A stretch of 64,000 bases of DNA from Actinokineospora auranticolor (GCF_002934265.1 NZ_PTIX01000012.1:124001-188000), one strand, 5' to 3'; shown: positions 27,257 to 37,052, counted from the first letter of the stretch. Program-made: numbers and translations. The notes: generated from the sequence alone by a model not told the origin.

Positions 27257-27894
27257 ACGCGGCTGGCGACGCCCGGGTACTCGACGACCACGCCGTCGGC
27301 GTCGACGGTCAGCTCGGTGGTCACCTCGCCCTGGGTGAACTCGATGACCGCGCCGCGCTCGTCGACCGAGACCGTGCGGTAGCGCTGCCGGACCACCTGG
27401 ACCTCCAGCTCGGGCATGCTCACGTAGACCACGGGCAGCTCGTGCTCGCCGGTCTGCCGGTGCAGGCCGAGGCGCCGGATCGGCAGCGCGGACAGGGTGA
27501 CCATGCCCGCGACGTCGATGGTCAGCGCGCCGTCGAACTCCTCCCGCCGGGAGGCGTCGCCGTGGTCGACCAGCCAGGTGCCGTCCTCGGTCCGGTTGAC
27601 CGAGACCTGCCGCTCCTGCGCCGCGGTCGTGCGCAGCAGCAGCCTGCCCGCCTCGGCGCCGCGCGCGGCGTCGTTGAAGGAGGCGTCGAACGAGGCGCTG
27701 AACGCCTCCCTGCCGGTGTCGGGGTGCGCCGCGGCGATGAGCCTGCCGGAGGCCCGCAGCCTGCCCTCGGTGAGCAGCAGGCGCACCGACTCGAGGGTCG
27801 CGGGTCGGCTGCCCTGCCAGGTGAACACGGACGGGTTGCGCGGTCTGCCGCCACCCTCGGCGAGCACGCGGTCGGTCGTGGCGTCGGTGCTCAC
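27253..27894 (-). CDS. Putative glycolipid-binding (DUF1089-like) protein
   Basis: 213 aa from the GTG at 27894. Motifs FTWQGSRPATLESVRLLL, a GLHRQTGEHELPVVYVSMPEL core and WLVDHGD resemble the DUF1089/glycolipid-binding family, but similarity is judged by eye. No signal peptide or membrane segment. The GTG overlaps the stop of a 13-codon reading frame with a good ribosome-binding site (27891-27932), so translation is probably coupled to that leader. An alternative is that the leader belongs to the protein and a frame change has occurred. Confidence 0.55.
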   Translation of the reverse strand: MSTDATTDRVLAEGGGRPRNPSVFTWQGSRPATLESVRLLLTEGRLRASGRLIAAAHPDTGREAFSASFDASFNDAARGAEAGRLLLRTTAAQERQVSVNRTEDGTWLVDHGDASRREEFDGALTIDVAGMVTLSALPIRRLGLHRQTGEHELPVVYVSMPELEVQVVRQRYRTVSVDERGAVIEFTQGEVTTELTVDADGVVVEYPGVASRV

Positions 27895-27932
27895 GCCTGT
27901 TCGCCCGTCCGCTGGTTGCCGTCGATGCTCAT
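27891..27932 (-). promoter_or_regulatory. 13-codon leader reading frame with strong ribosome-binding site
   Basis: ATG at 27932 preceded by GAGGAGCACC encodes MSIDGNQRTGEQA and stops at 27891-27893 within a GTGA overlap with the next start. The main gene has no good site of its own, so this leader probably delivers ribosomes to it. Confidence 0.5.
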
Positions 27933-27991
27933 GGTGCTCCTCACGCGCGACGCCACACTGCCGAGAAATCAACATACCGACCGTGGCGCAC

Positions 27992-29896
27992 TTAGTGCGA
28001 CCAGCGAGCGGCGGTCCGCGACCGTTGTTGCACCAGTCCTGGGCCACGCAAAGTGGCGTTTACCGCCGTCAACTCGGCTACTACGGGCTCAAGGCGTTCG
28101 TCTTCCGGCAGTTGGACACGCACAGGCGCACGCTCGCCTCTCACCGCCTCGGCCGCCTCCCGCACCGCCGCCACGAGGGTCCTGGTGTCGGCCTCGCTGA
28201 CGGGCTCCCCACCACGGTCGATGGCGAGCGCGACTGCCGTGACCGCGTCGGTGAGCCGTTCCAGACCCACGATCACCGGCCACCACGCCGCCGCCTGCCG
28301 ACCGGCCGCGAACGGCTCCACCAGGGACTGCTGGAACGCGGTCCGCACGTCCGACAGCGCCCGGTAGGACTCCCGGCGCAGCGGTGAACGCTCGTCACGG
28401 TGTCCGGACAGGGCGTGTTCCAGGTAGGCGGCGACGGTGTCGAGCGCGCCCGCCAGGTCCTCGCCGACGCGTGGGCGGCGGGCGCCCGGCCAGAGCAGGT
28501 AGCCGATGACCAGCACGATGGCACAGCCGATGCCGGTGTCGAGCAGCCGCGCGCCCACGAGCGACCAGTCGCCCGCCTCGGCCACGTCGAGCTGCACGAG
28601 CACCAATGGCGTCACGAACGTGCTGAACATGCCGTAGTTGCGCACTTGACCGATCGGCAGCGCAGCGGCGGCGATTGCCATCAACGGCACCAGGACCCAC
28701 CCGGGCGGGTCTACCGCGAGCACGCCAGCACCTATGAGCACGCCGACTGCGGTGCCGACACCTCTTAGGACCGCGCGTCCGAACACGGACCCAAAGTCCG
28801 GCTTCAGCACGATCGCCACGGTCAGCGCGACCCAGTACGAGTGCTCCAGCGCGGCGAACCGCCCCACGGCCACCGCCACCCCGACGCAGACCACCAAGCG
28901 CAGCACGAGCATCCAGGTGCGGCGGCCCACGACCTCGCGGAGCCGTTCCCGCACGCCCACGGGCTCCTCGTCGGGCCGCAGGTCGGTATCGCGATCACCG
29001 CGCCGGAACTCGGCGACCGCGCGCAGCCCGGCGTGCAACTGGGCCAGGGCGCGCGCTCCTTCCGGTGGTTCGGGCGGTTCCGACAGGGGTTCGCGGACGC
29101 GGATGCGGTACGCGGCCTCGAACAGGTAGGTGACGAACTCGGGCGGTATCTGCTTCTTCGCATTGACCAGCGCTACCGACGCTTCGATTACCGGTGTCGT
29201 CTCGGTGAGCAAGACAAACAGTCGACGGTAAGAGCGGTCCCGGCCCGCAAGACGTGACCGTGCGTCCAAGAGCGCGTCATAGGCGGCGTTGATCGCTTTG
29301 GTGAGTTCCCGGCGCGCGTGGCGAGCTTCTGCGGTACCAGCCGCAGCGAGCATGACCGCGATGTGGTCGTACACCGTTGCCACCGCCGCCCGTTCCAGCG
29401 CGGCACCGCGCACCGGCCACGCGGCGATGGACAACACCAGCGCGAACGCGGCCCCAGCCGCGAAGCAGCCCGTGGCCAGCCAGGGATCGGCGGTCTGCCC
29501 GGAACCGAGGATGGCGAACACCAGCAACTGCAACCCGGCCAGCGACGCGGTGCTGCTGACCGCACTGACCACTGCGGACACACCGGCCACCAGCACGAGC
29601 GCCCAGGTCCAGGGTCCTTCGAGCAGCATGCCGACCCAATACCCGCCGACTCCGGCTATCGCGGCCCACACCGTCCTCTGTGCGCGGTAGCGGTATGGGC
29701 CGTCGGAATCGGCGAAGACGACGCACAAGGCGCCGATGGAGACCAGGACACCCAGGTCGATCCGCCCCACCAGCATCCCGATCGCGACGGGCGCGGCGAT
29801 GGCCGTCGCGGCGCGCAGTGCCCGCTTCCACGGGATCGGGACCGGGCGCTGGCTCAGCAGCTCACGCAGCCAGTGGGGGGCCGAAAGATCGCTCAC
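27992..29896 (-). CDS. FUSC family membrane protein (aromatic acid exporter-like)
   Basis: 634 aa. Two repeated halves of about five to six membrane helices each (first ~25-175, second ~340-480), separated by a soluble helical domain. This is the FUSC/YccS layout. Helices include GVLVSIGALCVVFADSDGPY, a typical FUSC motif, and FAALEHSYWVALTVAIVLKP in the second half. Likely efflux of aromatic or other organic acids, by family. No membrane-fusion partner nearby, in agreement with a Gram-positive envelope. A terminator for the next gene lies just upstream. Confidence 0.85.
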   Translation of the reverse strand: MSDLSAPHWLRELLSQRPVPIPWKRALRAATAIAAPVAIGMLVGRIDLGVLVSIGALCVVFADSDGPYRYRAQRTVWAAIAGVGGYWVGMLLEGPWTWALVLVAGVSAVVSAVSSTASLAGLQLLVFAILGSGQTADPWLATGCFAAGAAFALVLSIAAWPVRGAALERAAVATVYDHIAVMLAAAGTAEARHARRELTKAINAAYDALLDARSRLAGRDRSYRRLFVLLTETTPVIEASVALVNAKKQIPPEFVTYLFEAAYRIRVREPLSEPPEPPEGARALAQLHAGLRAVAEFRRGDRDTDLRPDEEPVGVRERLREVVGRRTWMLVLRLVVCVGVAVAVGRFAALEHSYWVALTVAIVLKPDFGSVFGRAVLRGVGTAVGVLIGAGVLAVDPPGWVLVPLMAIAAAALPIGQVRNYGMFSTFVTPLVLVQLDVAEAGDWSLVGARLLDTGIGCAIVLVIGYLLWPGARRPRVGEDLAGALDTVAAYLEHALSGHRDERSPLRRESYRALSDVRTAFQQSLVEPFAAGRQAAAWWPVIVGLERLTDAVTAVALAIDRGGEPVSEADTRTLVAAVREAAEAVRGERAPVRVQLPEDERLEPVVAELTAVNATLRGPGLVQQRSRTAARWSH

Positions 29897-29913
29897 GGCA
29901 CGACCGTAAACGC

Positions 29914-29951
29914 AGATCGCCTCCCGGGCCGCGTGGCCCGGGAGGCGATCT
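29914..29951 (-). terminator. Intrinsic terminator of the thioester adhesin gene
   Basis: Perfect 17-bp arms 29914-29930 and 29935-29951 with GCGT loop, 18 nt past the stop at 29969. One of the strongest hairpins in the window. Confidence 0.85.
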
Positions 29952-29968
29952 GGAGTGCTATCGGCTGA

Positions 29969-31177
29969 CTACGCGGCGTTGCGGCGGTGACGCACGTAGA
30001 GGAGCGCACCGGCACCCGCTCCCAGCAGGCCGACGCCCACCAGGACCGGGACCAGGATGTTGGCACCGGTGTCGGGCAGGTTGTTGCTCGGCTGCGGCGC
30101 CGGGGCGACCGTGGTCGTGGTCGGCGGCACGGTGGTGGTCGGCGCGGTGGTGGTCGGCGCCGTCGTGGTGGTGGTCGGCGTGGTGCCCTTGGCCCAGTCG
30201 GCCTCGCCGACGGCCTTGAGCGGGACGGTCTCGGTGCCCGCCACGATCAGCGGCTGGGCTTCCTCGCCCTCGCGGTTCTTGCCGACGAAGAGGCGGCCGA
30301 CCTCGATGGCCGGACCCTCACCGGTGACGCTGAAGGAGCCCTTGCCGTCCTTGGCGTCCGCCGGGATCTGGAGGTAGATCTCGGTGCCGTCCTTGACGGT
30401 CGTGATCGCCTTGCCGTCCTTGTCGACGACCTTGACGCCCTCGGGCAGGTTGACGTCCAAGCCCTTGATCGTGCCGTTGGAGGAGACCTTGAACGGCCCG
30501 ATCTTGTCGCCCGGCTTGCCGGACCGCTTCGACGGGGCGACCTTCAGCTCGCCCTTCTCGGGCTCGCCGATGTCCTTCGCGTTGTCGATCAGGTACTTGT
30601 AGACCGCGTAGACGTCCTTGTCGTCGTCGGTCTTCGCGGTTTCGCCGGGGACGCCGCCGGAGGAGTTTTCCTCGTCGAGGTCGAGGCCGTCGCTGAAGTG
30701 CCAGATCGCGGCCTGCGTGGCGGCGATGACCTCAGCCCGCTCGATCGTCTCGCCCGCGGCGCGGTTCGGGAGGTTCTTAGCGTTGAAGTAGGCTTCGTCG
30801 TTCACCGGGTAGCCGTTGTGCAGCACCCAGTTGATCTTTCCGGCGTACTGCTTGAACAGCGAGTCGTCCGCACCGGGGTAGGAGTCCCACGGGACCTCCT
30901 TCATGATGTTCGTCTCGTGGCTCCAGGCGATCTCGGCGCCGACGCAGTACACCTGCAGGAACTTGCCGTCGCTCAGCTCGAACTTGAGCAGGTTGGCGCG
31001 CAGGTCGAACTTCTTGCCCCCGTGCGTCAAGTGGACGAAGAGACCCTGCTCCGCGGCTTCCTCGTGCAAGGTGCCCTTGGCGGCCTCGGCCGATGCCGGA
31101 ATTGCGGCAATCGCGCCGAAGACGGCGGCAGCGGCCACCGCGGCGCCCACACGGGCCAAGTTCCTACGACTCGCCAT
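29969..31177 (-). CDS. Sortase-anchored thioester-domain surface protein
   Basis: 402 aa. Signal peptide (RRNLARVGAAVAAAAVFGAI ... ASA), then a thioester domain with the reactive Cys78 in VYCVG and the partner Gln155 in the TQAA motif followed by IWHF. Cys-Gln thioester domains are known to bind host or surface amines covalently. A stalk region (~190-340) with Ig-like strands and a Thr/Pro linker leads to LPDTG (367-371), a hydrophobic helix and RHRRNAA, a full cell-wall sorting signal. ATG 31177 has GAGGGAGAG upstream. Own terminator follows. Confidence 0.9.
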   Translation of the reverse strand: MASRRNLARVGAAVAAAAVFGAIAAIPASAEAAKGTLHEEAAEQGLFVHLTHGGKKFDLRANLLKFELSDGKFLQVYCVGAEIAWSHETNIMKEVPWDSYPGADDSLFKQYAGKINWVLHNGYPVNDEAYFNAKNLPNRAAGETIERAEVIAATQAAIWHFSDGLDLDEENSSGGVPGETAKTDDDKDVYAVYKYLIDNAKDIGEPEKGELKVAPSKRSGKPGDKIGPFKVSSNGTIKGLDVNLPEGVKVVDKDGKAITTVKDGTEIYLQIPADAKDGKGSFSVTGEGPAIEVGRLFVGKNREGEEAQPLIVAGTETVPLKAVGEADWAKGTTPTTTTTAPTTTAPTTTVPPTTTTVAPAPQPSNNLPDTGANILVPVLVGVGLLGAGAGALLYVRHRRNAA

Positions 31178-31718
31178 GACTCTCCCTCTGCGGATCCGAA
31201 CGTCGATCGCGGTTGTGCGGACGCGGCCGGAAACCCCAGAGCCCGCCCCCACTGACCGGCGAAGATCCACTCCCCCCAAAGAGTGGTCACCCACCATGTC
31301 AGCGTGCGCGGACTCTACTAAGCGCTGATTTTGAGTCACCCACCGGGGTGACGCCGAAACACATCCGAGTCCTAAGCGTTGTGTTTCGTTCACGCATCGC
31401 GCGGATCTACTGCGGACAGTGACCACCTGAAAAGACGATCAGCGCCGCCCGAATGGCGCTATCGAGGCGCGCGGGACCGACTCGCCGGCGGCGAATCGAC
31501 ACGCCGGTCGGGCGTCCACCGCGCGGAGATCACCGCAGGTCAGCGGGCGCGGACGACGATCAGCGGTCCACAGGGGACCGCGCGCGTCCACCACGGTCCG
31601 AATCGCGTTCGGATTCGCTTTGGTGAACAGCAAAAGAACTCGCGGGTGGCTACTCGATCTTGAAACGCGAGCCCGCGTGGTTTGTCGCTTTCACATTCGG
31701 CGAAAGCGGCGGCTCTTC
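31178..31718. other. 541-base gap: promoter region of the adhesin gene, otherwise no gene seen
   Basis: No convincing reading frame on either strand. It holds an inverted repeat GTCACCC-4 nt-GGGTGAC at 31335-31352, with a related GGTCACCCACC copy near 31285, which could be an operator or attenuator of the minus-strand adhesin gene. Near 31690-31710 a CGCTTTC/GAAAGCG hairpin may end the DUF885 transcript. Confidence 0.35.
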
Positions 31719-33389
31719 CTAACCGCGCCACTCGGCGACAACCTCGCCGAGCACCTTCAACGGCAGCGGCCCGCCGCCGAGCACGAGGTCGTGGAACGCG
31801 CGGATGTCGAAGTCGGCGCCCAACCGCACCTCGGCGGCGGCGCGGGCGCGCTGGATCTCCAGCCGACCGACCATGTAGGACAGCGCCTGCCCCGGGTACG
31901 CGATGTACCGGTCGACCTCGTTGCCGATCTCCAGCAGCGACAGCGGGGTGTTCTCCCGCAGGTAGGACACCGCCCGCTCGCGCGACCACCCCTTGGCGTG
32001 CAGGCCGGTGTCGACCACGAGCCTGCCCGCGCGCATGGAGTCCATGGCGAGCATGCCGAAGCGGGCGACGTCGTCGGAGTACAGGCCCATCTCCTCGGCC
32101 AGCCGCTCCGTGTAGAGGCCCCAGCCCTCGGCGTAGGCGTTGACGTCGGCCAGCCTGCGCAGCAGCGGCAGCTCGGTCAGCTCCATGGCCAGCGCCAGCT
32201 GGAAGTGGTGACCGGGCACCGCCTCGTGGAACGCGGTGACCTCGGCGAGGAAGCGGTCGCGCTCGTGCGCGCGGTCGGTGTTGGCGTAGTAGACGCCCGC
32301 GCGCAGACCGTCCAGCGACGGCGGCATGTAGTACGCGGCGGGCGCGCCCGGCGCCTCGGCCGCCGGGACCGGCTCGACCCGGCAGGCCTGCGCGGGCATC
32401 CGACCGAACCAGCGCGGCGCGGCCTCCTCGGCGCGGGCGATGGCGTCGCGGGCGTGCTCGAGCAGCTCGTCGGCGTCGCGCCAGCGCATGGCCGGGTCGG
32501 TGGTCAGCCGGTGGAAGACCTCGGCCTGGTCGGCCGTGCCGAACACGCGCTGCCCCAGCTCGGCGTACTCGGCGCGCAGCCCGGCGATGATGTCGAGGCC
32601 GGTCTGGTGCAGCTCGTCCGGGCTCAGGTCGGTGGTGGTGTGCACGCGGGAGAGCGCGGCGTAGGCGGCCTCGCCGTCGGGCAGCGCGCACAGGCCGGGG
32701 CGGTCGTCCGGCCTGCCGACGGCGGCGATCTCGTCGACCAGCAGCTGCCGGTACGCGGCGAAGGCGGGCCGCACGACCTCGGCGACCACGCGCTCCCGCT
32801 CGTCGAGGAACGCCTGGTCCTCGACCGCGGGCCGCTGGGCCAGCAGCGGGTCCGCGGCGAGGTCGGTGGCCAGGTAGCGGTCGAGGTGGGCGATCGAGGA
32901 GTCGACGAGCCTGCGCACCGGCAGCCGCCCGGCGGCCACGCCCGCGCGGTGCCGCGCGCCGACCTGGGCCAGGTGCGCGGGCACGGCACGGAGCCTGGTC
33001 AGGTACGCGGCGGCGCGGTCGGCGTCGGGCAGCACGACCATGGGCAGGAAGGTCAGCAGCGAGGCGGCGGGGCCGACGAAGATGTCGGTGACCGTGTACT
33101 CGACCATCCGCGCGTCGATCCGGTCGACGACGGCGCCCGCCTGCTGGGCGATGACCTTGGCGGTGACGTCGCCACCCAGCCGCTCGTCCAGCGCGTCGGC
33201 GCGGCTGGCGATGTCGACGGCGGCGGCGCGGGTGGCCTGCTCGGCGTCGGCGGACACGTCGGCCAGGCGGTCGTCGTGCCCGGGCAGCCCGAGCAGCGTC
33301 GCGGACAACGGCTCGGCGTCGAACTGCAGGGCCAGCAACTCCTCGGCCAGCGCCAGCACGTCGCCGTTCACCTGGTCCGCTGTGGTCAT
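31719..33389 (-). CDS. DUF885 family protein (putative metallo-carboxypeptidase-like hydrolase)
   Basis: 556 aa, cytoplasmic, mostly helical. It has the DUF885 hallmark EVTAFHEAVPGHHFQLA (HEAxPGHH, an HExxH-like zinc site) and YAEGWGLYTERLAEEMG with the downstream Glu. YIAYPGQALSYMVGRLEI near the C-terminus is also typical. Predicted metallopeptidase fold; substrate unknown. The ATG start at 33389 is preceded by GGGGATG. Monocistronic as far as can be seen. Confidence 0.9.
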   Translation of the reverse strand: MTTADQVNGDVLALAEELLALQFDAEPLSATLLGLPGHDDRLADVSADAEQATRAAAVDIASRADALDERLGGDVTAKVIAQQAGAVVDRIDARMVEYTVTDIFVGPAASLLTFLPMVVLPDADRAAAYLTRLRAVPAHLAQVGARHRAGVAAGRLPVRRLVDSSIAHLDRYLATDLAADPLLAQRPAVEDQAFLDERERVVAEVVRPAFAAYRQLLVDEIAAVGRPDDRPGLCALPDGEAAYAALSRVHTTTDLSPDELHQTGLDIIAGLRAEYAELGQRVFGTADQAEVFHRLTTDPAMRWRDADELLEHARDAIARAEEAAPRWFGRMPAQACRVEPVPAAEAPGAPAAYYMPPSLDGLRAGVYYANTDRAHERDRFLAEVTAFHEAVPGHHFQLALAMELTELPLLRRLADVNAYAEGWGLYTERLAEEMGLYSDDVARFGMLAMDSMRAGRLVVDTGLHAKGWSRERAVSYLRENTPLSLLEIGNEVDRYIAYPGQALSYMVGRLEIQRARAAAEVRLGADFDIRAFHDLVLGGGPLPLKVLGEVVAEWRG

Positions 33390-33514
33390 CCCCGGCCCCT
33401 ATCCCCGTCGCGGTACCCGGCCCCGGTGTGTGTGGCCGGACTCTGGGGAGGCTACGCCCATCCGGGGGTGGAACGATTTGCGAGAACGCAATCGCCGGAC
33501 CCGGGAGCCAGCCG

Positions 33515-33967
33515 ATGGTCGAACGCCAGCGCACCTTCGCCTTCGAGATCGCCGTGAGCAGCAGCGCGGACGCGCCGGAGCTGTTCGCGATGGTCAGCGA
33601 CGGCAGGCGGTGGGCGGAGTGGGCGCGGCCGGTGGTCACCGAGGCGTACCTGGAGCGGGAGGGCGACCCGGCACCGGGCGGGATGGGTGCCGTGCGGGTG
33701 GTGGGGCGCAAGCCGCTGCTGTTCCGCGAGGAGACGGTCGAGTACGAGCAGGACCGCAGGCACGCGTACCGGTTGCTGTCGGCCGCCCCGTTCCGCGACT
33801 ACCGCGGCGAGATCACCCTCATCCCGCTCGACGGCGGCGGCACGGACCTGGTGTGGCGGTGCAGCTTCGTGGAGCGCGTCCCCGGCACCGGTCCCGCCCT
33901 GCGCGCGGGCCTGCGCTCGTTCATCAACGACCTCACCAAGCGCCTGCTGCGCGCTGCCGAGCACTAG
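33515..33967 (+). CDS. SRPBCC (START-like) family protein
   Basis: 150 aa. FEIAVSSSADAPELFAMVSD, GRRWAEWARPVV and DLVWRCSFVERVPGTGPALR follow the pattern of polyketide-cyclase/START-like proteins with a hydrophobic ligand cavity. No catalytic residues can be assigned. ATG 33515, GGGAG six to ten bases upstream. The stop overlaps the stop of the convergent MarR gene by four bases. Confidence 0.82.
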   Translation: MVERQRTFAFEIAVSSSADAPELFAMVSDGRRWAEWARPVVTEAYLEREGDPAPGGMGAVRVVGRKPLLFREETVEYEQDRRHAYRLLSAAPFRDYRGEITLIPLDGGGTDLVWRCSFVERVPGTGPALRAGLRSFINDLTKRLLRAAEH

Positions 33968-34434
33968 CCGAGCCCCTTCGCCGCCAGCTCCGCCCGCCAG
34001 CGGTCGCCCAGCGTCTCCATCTCCCGGCGCATGAACTCGAAGAACAGCTGGGTCATGGCCAGGCGCTTGCCCGCGCGCGTGTCCCGACCGAGCAGGTCCG
34101 CGCCGTCGGCCATGGCCACGGCCCAGGCGGCGAGCAGCTTGTCGCGGTGGGCCATCAGCTCGAACCAGGACTCGTCGGCGAGGGCGTAGTGGTCGCGCCG
34201 CTCGCCGGGCTCGCGGCCCCTCCTGATCATGTTCACCTGCTCCAGGTAGCGCACCGCGCCGGAGATGGCGGCGGGGCTGACCTGCAGGGACTCCGCGAGC
34301 TCGGTGGCGCTGAGCCTGCCCGCCTCCGTGGTGAGCAGGCAGGTGAACACCCGGGCGGGCATCCGCTGCATGCCCGCGTCCGACAGGAGCAGGGCGAAGC
34401 GCTCCACGAACCGCGCCACGGGGTCTTCCTTCAC
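33964..34434 (-). CDS. MarR/GbsR-like transcriptional regulator
   Basis: 156 aa. Winged helix-turn-helix with LTTEAGRLSATELAESLQVSPAAISGAV and a YLEQVNMIRRGREPGERRDHY wing, as in the GbsR/MarR group that often controls adjacent ABC exporters. It is divergent from such an exporter with 84 bp between. A 16-bp palindrome in that gap (34483-34498) is the probable operator for both promoters. Ligand unknown. Confidence 0.88.
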   Translation of the reverse strand: MKEDPVARFVERFALLLSDAGMQRMPARVFTCLLTTEAGRLSATELAESLQVSPAAISGAVRYLEQVNMIRRGREPGERRDHYALADESWFELMAHRDKLLAAWAVAMADGADLLGRDTRAGKRLAMTQLFFEFMRREMETLGDRWRAELAAKGLG

Positions 34435-34482
34435 GACTTCACCCTATTCGGTCGACGAGCGGACGTTAACGCTTTCCTAACG

Positions 34483-34498
34483 TTCACAAAGTTGTGAA
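34483..34498. promoter_or_regulatory. Palindromic operator candidate for the MarR/GbsR-like regulator
   Basis: TTCACAA-AG-TTGTGAA, perfect 7-bp arms, centred in the 84-bp gap between the divergent regulator and exporter genes. A second looser pair (GTTA ... TAAC, ~34464-34481) is adjacent. Typical size for a MarR-type dimer site. Confidence 0.6.
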
Positions 34499-34518
34499 GC
34501 AAGAGTACGTTCTGAAGC

Positions 34519-35406
34519 ATGACAACGGCAATCTCGGTGTCCGGCCTGGTCAAGACCTTCGGCCGGACCCGCGCGCTCGACGGTCTCGACCTGACGGTGC
34601 GGACCGGGGAGGTCCACGGCTTCCTCGGGCCCAACGGGGCGGGCAAGTCCACCACCATCCGGGTGCTGCTCGGCCTGATGCGCGCCGACTCCGGCGACGC
34701 GTCCCTGCTCGGCGGCGACCCGTGGCGCGACGCCACGGCGCTGCACCGCCGCCTCGCCTACGTGCCCGGCGACGTCTCGCTGTGGCCGAACCTCTCCGGC
34801 GGCGAGGTCATCGACCTGCTCGGCAGGCTGCGCGGCGGGCTGGACCAGCGCCGCCGCGCCGACCTGCTGGAGCGCTTCGACCTCGACCCGCGCAAGAAGG
34901 GCCGCACCTACTCCAAGGGCAACCGGCAGAAGGTGGCCCTGGTCGCCGCGCTGTCCTCCGACGTCGAACTGCTGATCATGGACGAGCCCACCTCGGGGCT
35001 GGACCCGCTGATGGAGGCGGTGTTCCAGGAGTGCGTGCGGGAGGAGCGGCAGCGCGGGCGCACCGTCCTGCTGTCCAGCCACATCCTGGCCGAGGTCGAA
35101 ACCCTCTGCGACCGGGTGAGCATCATCCGCGCGGGCCGCGCGGTGGAGACCGGCACGCTGGCCGACCTGCGCCACCTGACCCGGACCAGCATCACCGCCG
35201 AACTGGCCGGTCCGCCCAACGGCATCGGCGACCTGGCGGGCGTGCACGACCTGGTGGTCGAGGGCAACCGGGTGCGCTTCGACGTGGACACGCGTGAGTT
35301 GGACTCGGCGCTGCGCGCGCTGAGCCAGTCCGGGGTGCGCTCGCTGACCAGCCAGCCGCCGACCCTGGAAGAGCTGTTCCTGCGGCACTACCAGGACGCG
35401 TCGTGA
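34519..35406 (+). CDS. ABC-2 type exporter ATP-binding protein
   Basis: 295 aa. Walker [11 protein letters not shown], the signature region [15 protein letters not shown] (KGNRQK replaces the usual SGGQ, as in the antibiotic-exporter group), Walker [15 protein letters not shown] and the H-loop LSSHIL. The C-terminal extension [10 protein letters not shown] is typical of DrrA-like subunits. Coupled to the permease gene by a GTGA overlap. Likely controlled by the divergent MarR-like protein. Confidence 0.93.
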   Translation: MTTAISVSGLVKTFGRTRALDGLDLTVRTGEVHGFLGPNGAGKSTTIRVLLGLMRADSGDASLLGGDPWRDATALHRRLAYVPGDVSLWPNLSGGEVIDLLGRLRGGLDQRRRADLLERFDLDPRKKGRTYSKGNRQKVALVAALSSDVELLIMDEPTSGLDPLMEAVFQECVREERQRGRTVLLSSHILAEVETLCDRVSIIRAGRAVETGTLADLRHLTRTSITAELAGPPNGIGDLAGVHDLVVEGNRVRFDVDTRELDSALRALSQSGVRSLTSQPPTLEELFLRHYQDAS

Positions 35407-37007
35407 TGACCGGGCTCACCGGCACCGGACCGCTCATCCGGCTCGCCCTGCGTCGCGACCGCGTGATCCTGCCGATCTGGATCCTGCTGCTCAGCGTCAT
35501 CCCGGCGTCGACGGTCAAGGCGTACGAGCAGCTGTACCCGACGCTGGCCGACCGGATGTCGCTCAACAACGGCACCGCGACCAACCCGTCCGTCGCGGTC
35601 CTCTACGGGCCCGCCTACGACCTGACGACCCCCGGTGGCTGGATCGCGTGGCGGTACGGGTTGTTCATCGCCCTGTTTGTGGCGTTGATGGCGGTCTTCA
35701 CCGTCACGCGGCACACGCGCGCGGAAGAGGACACCGGACGGTTGGAGTTGCTGGGGTCTGCCGTAGTGGGGCGGTTCGCGGCTCTTACCGCCGGGGTCGT
35801 GGTGGCAGGTGGCGCGAGTGTGCTGATCGGCGTCATCACGTCTGCCGGGTTGGTGGGTGCCGGGCTGCCCGCCGCCGGGGCGTTCACGCTGGGGCTGGGC
35901 ATCGCGGGCGCCGGGCTGGTGTTCACCGCCATCGCCGGGGTGACCGCGCAACTCACCGAGTACTCGCGCTCGGCCAACGGCTTGGCCATCTGCGGCATCG
36001 GCGTGGCGTTCCTGGTGCGCGCGTTCGGCGACTCCACGGCGTCGGCGCACTGGGTGTCGTGGCTGTCGCCGCTGGCGTGGCCGCAGCAGGCGAAGCCGTT
36101 CATCGACGACAAGGGATGGGTCGCGCCGTTGGCGGTCGTTGTCGCCGTAGTGGTGGCCGCGGTTGCCTACGCCCTCGTGCCTCGTCGTGACATCGGTGCC
36201 GGTCTGTTCGCGGGACGGCCGGGTCCGGCAAACGCACCGCGCTCGCTGTCGAGCCCGTTCGGGCTGGCGTGGCGGTTGCAGCGCGGGTCGCTGCTCGGCT
36301 GGGCGATCGGGTTCGTGGTCATGGGGGTGATCTTCGGGTCGTTGGCCGACGGCATCACCGGGTTGATCGGCAACAGCGAGCAGGTCCGGGAGATCTTCGC
36401 GCGCATGGGCGGGACCCAGGGGCTGGTGGACGCCTACCTGTCGGCCATCGTGGGGCTGTTCGGGATGCTCGGCGCGGTGTACGCGGTCCTGGCGACCCTG
36501 CGCATGCGCACGGAGGAGACCGCGGGGCACGCGGAGCCGGTGTTGGCGGCTGGGGTGAGCCGGTACGGCTGGGCGGCTAGTCACTTGGTGTTCGCCGTAG
36601 TGGGACCGGCGGTGCTGTTGGTCATCGCGGGCGTCAGCGCCGGGTTGGGCCATGGGGTGCACGCGGGCGACCTCGGTCACCAGATCTCGCACACGCTGTC
36701 GGCGTCTCTGGTGCAACTTCCGGCGGTGTGGGCTGTCGCCGCTGTTGCGGCGCTCTTGGCCGGGTTCTTGCCGCAGGTGTCCACACCGGCCTCTTGGGCC
36801 GTAGTGGGTGTCGCGGTCGTGATCGCCCTCTATGGACCCGCGGTGGGTCTTGCGCAGGCAGTGCTGGATGTATCGCCGTTCGTGCACGTGCCGAAGCTGC
36901 AACCGGGCACGGACTTCAACGCCACACCGCTGTTGTGGCTCACCGGTGTCACCGTGGTGGCGGCCGCTACGGGGCTGTTCGGCTTCCGCAGGCGCGACAT
37001 CGGGTGA
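35403..37007 (+). CDS. ABC-2 type exporter permease (polyketide-antibiotic-exporter type)
   Basis: 534 aa with about 12 membrane helices in two halves, e.g. [20 protein letters not shown] and [40 protein letters not shown] recurs in both halves in similar form ([15 protein letters not shown]), a feature of the large actinobacterial polyketide exporter permeases. Start is GTG 35403 or ATG 35406. No biosynthetic cluster is beside it, so a self-defence or lipid export role is as likely as secondary-metabolite export. Confidence 0.87.
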   Translation: MMTGLTGTGPLIRLALRRDRVILPIWILLLSVIPASTVKAYEQLYPTLADRMSLNNGTATNPSVAVLYGPAYDLTTPGGWIAWRYGLFIALFVALMAVFTVTRHTRAEEDTGRLELLGSAVVGRFAALTAGVVVAGGASVLIGVITSAGLVGAGLPAAGAFTLGLGIAGAGLVFTAIAGVTAQLTEYSRSANGLAICGIGVAFLVRAFGDSTASAHWVSWLSPLAWPQQAKPFIDDKGWVAPLAVVVAVVVAAVAYALVPRRDIGAGLFAGRPGPANAPRSLSSPFGLAWRLQRGSLLGWAIGFVVMGVIFGSLADGITGLIGNSEQVREIFARMGGTQGLVDAYLSAIVGLFGMLGAVYAVLATLRMRTEETAGHAEPVLAAGVSRYGWAASHLVFAVVGPAVLLVIAGVSAGLGHGVHAGDLGHQISHTLSASLVQLPAVWAVAAVAALLAGFLPQVSTPASWAVVGVAVVIALYGPAVGLAQAVLDVSPFVHVPKLQPGTDFNATPLLWLTGVTVVAAATGLFGFRRRDIG

Positions 37008-37017
37008 GGTGGGGGGA

Positions 37018-37052
37018 CGGAGGCCGGGCACGGTACGCGCGCCCGGCCTCCG
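37018..37052. terminator. Bidirectional terminator between exporter permease and 63-aa gene
   Basis: Perfect 12-bp arms 37018-37029 and 37041-37052, loop 11 nt, between convergent genes ending at 37007 and 37058. Confidence 0.8.
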
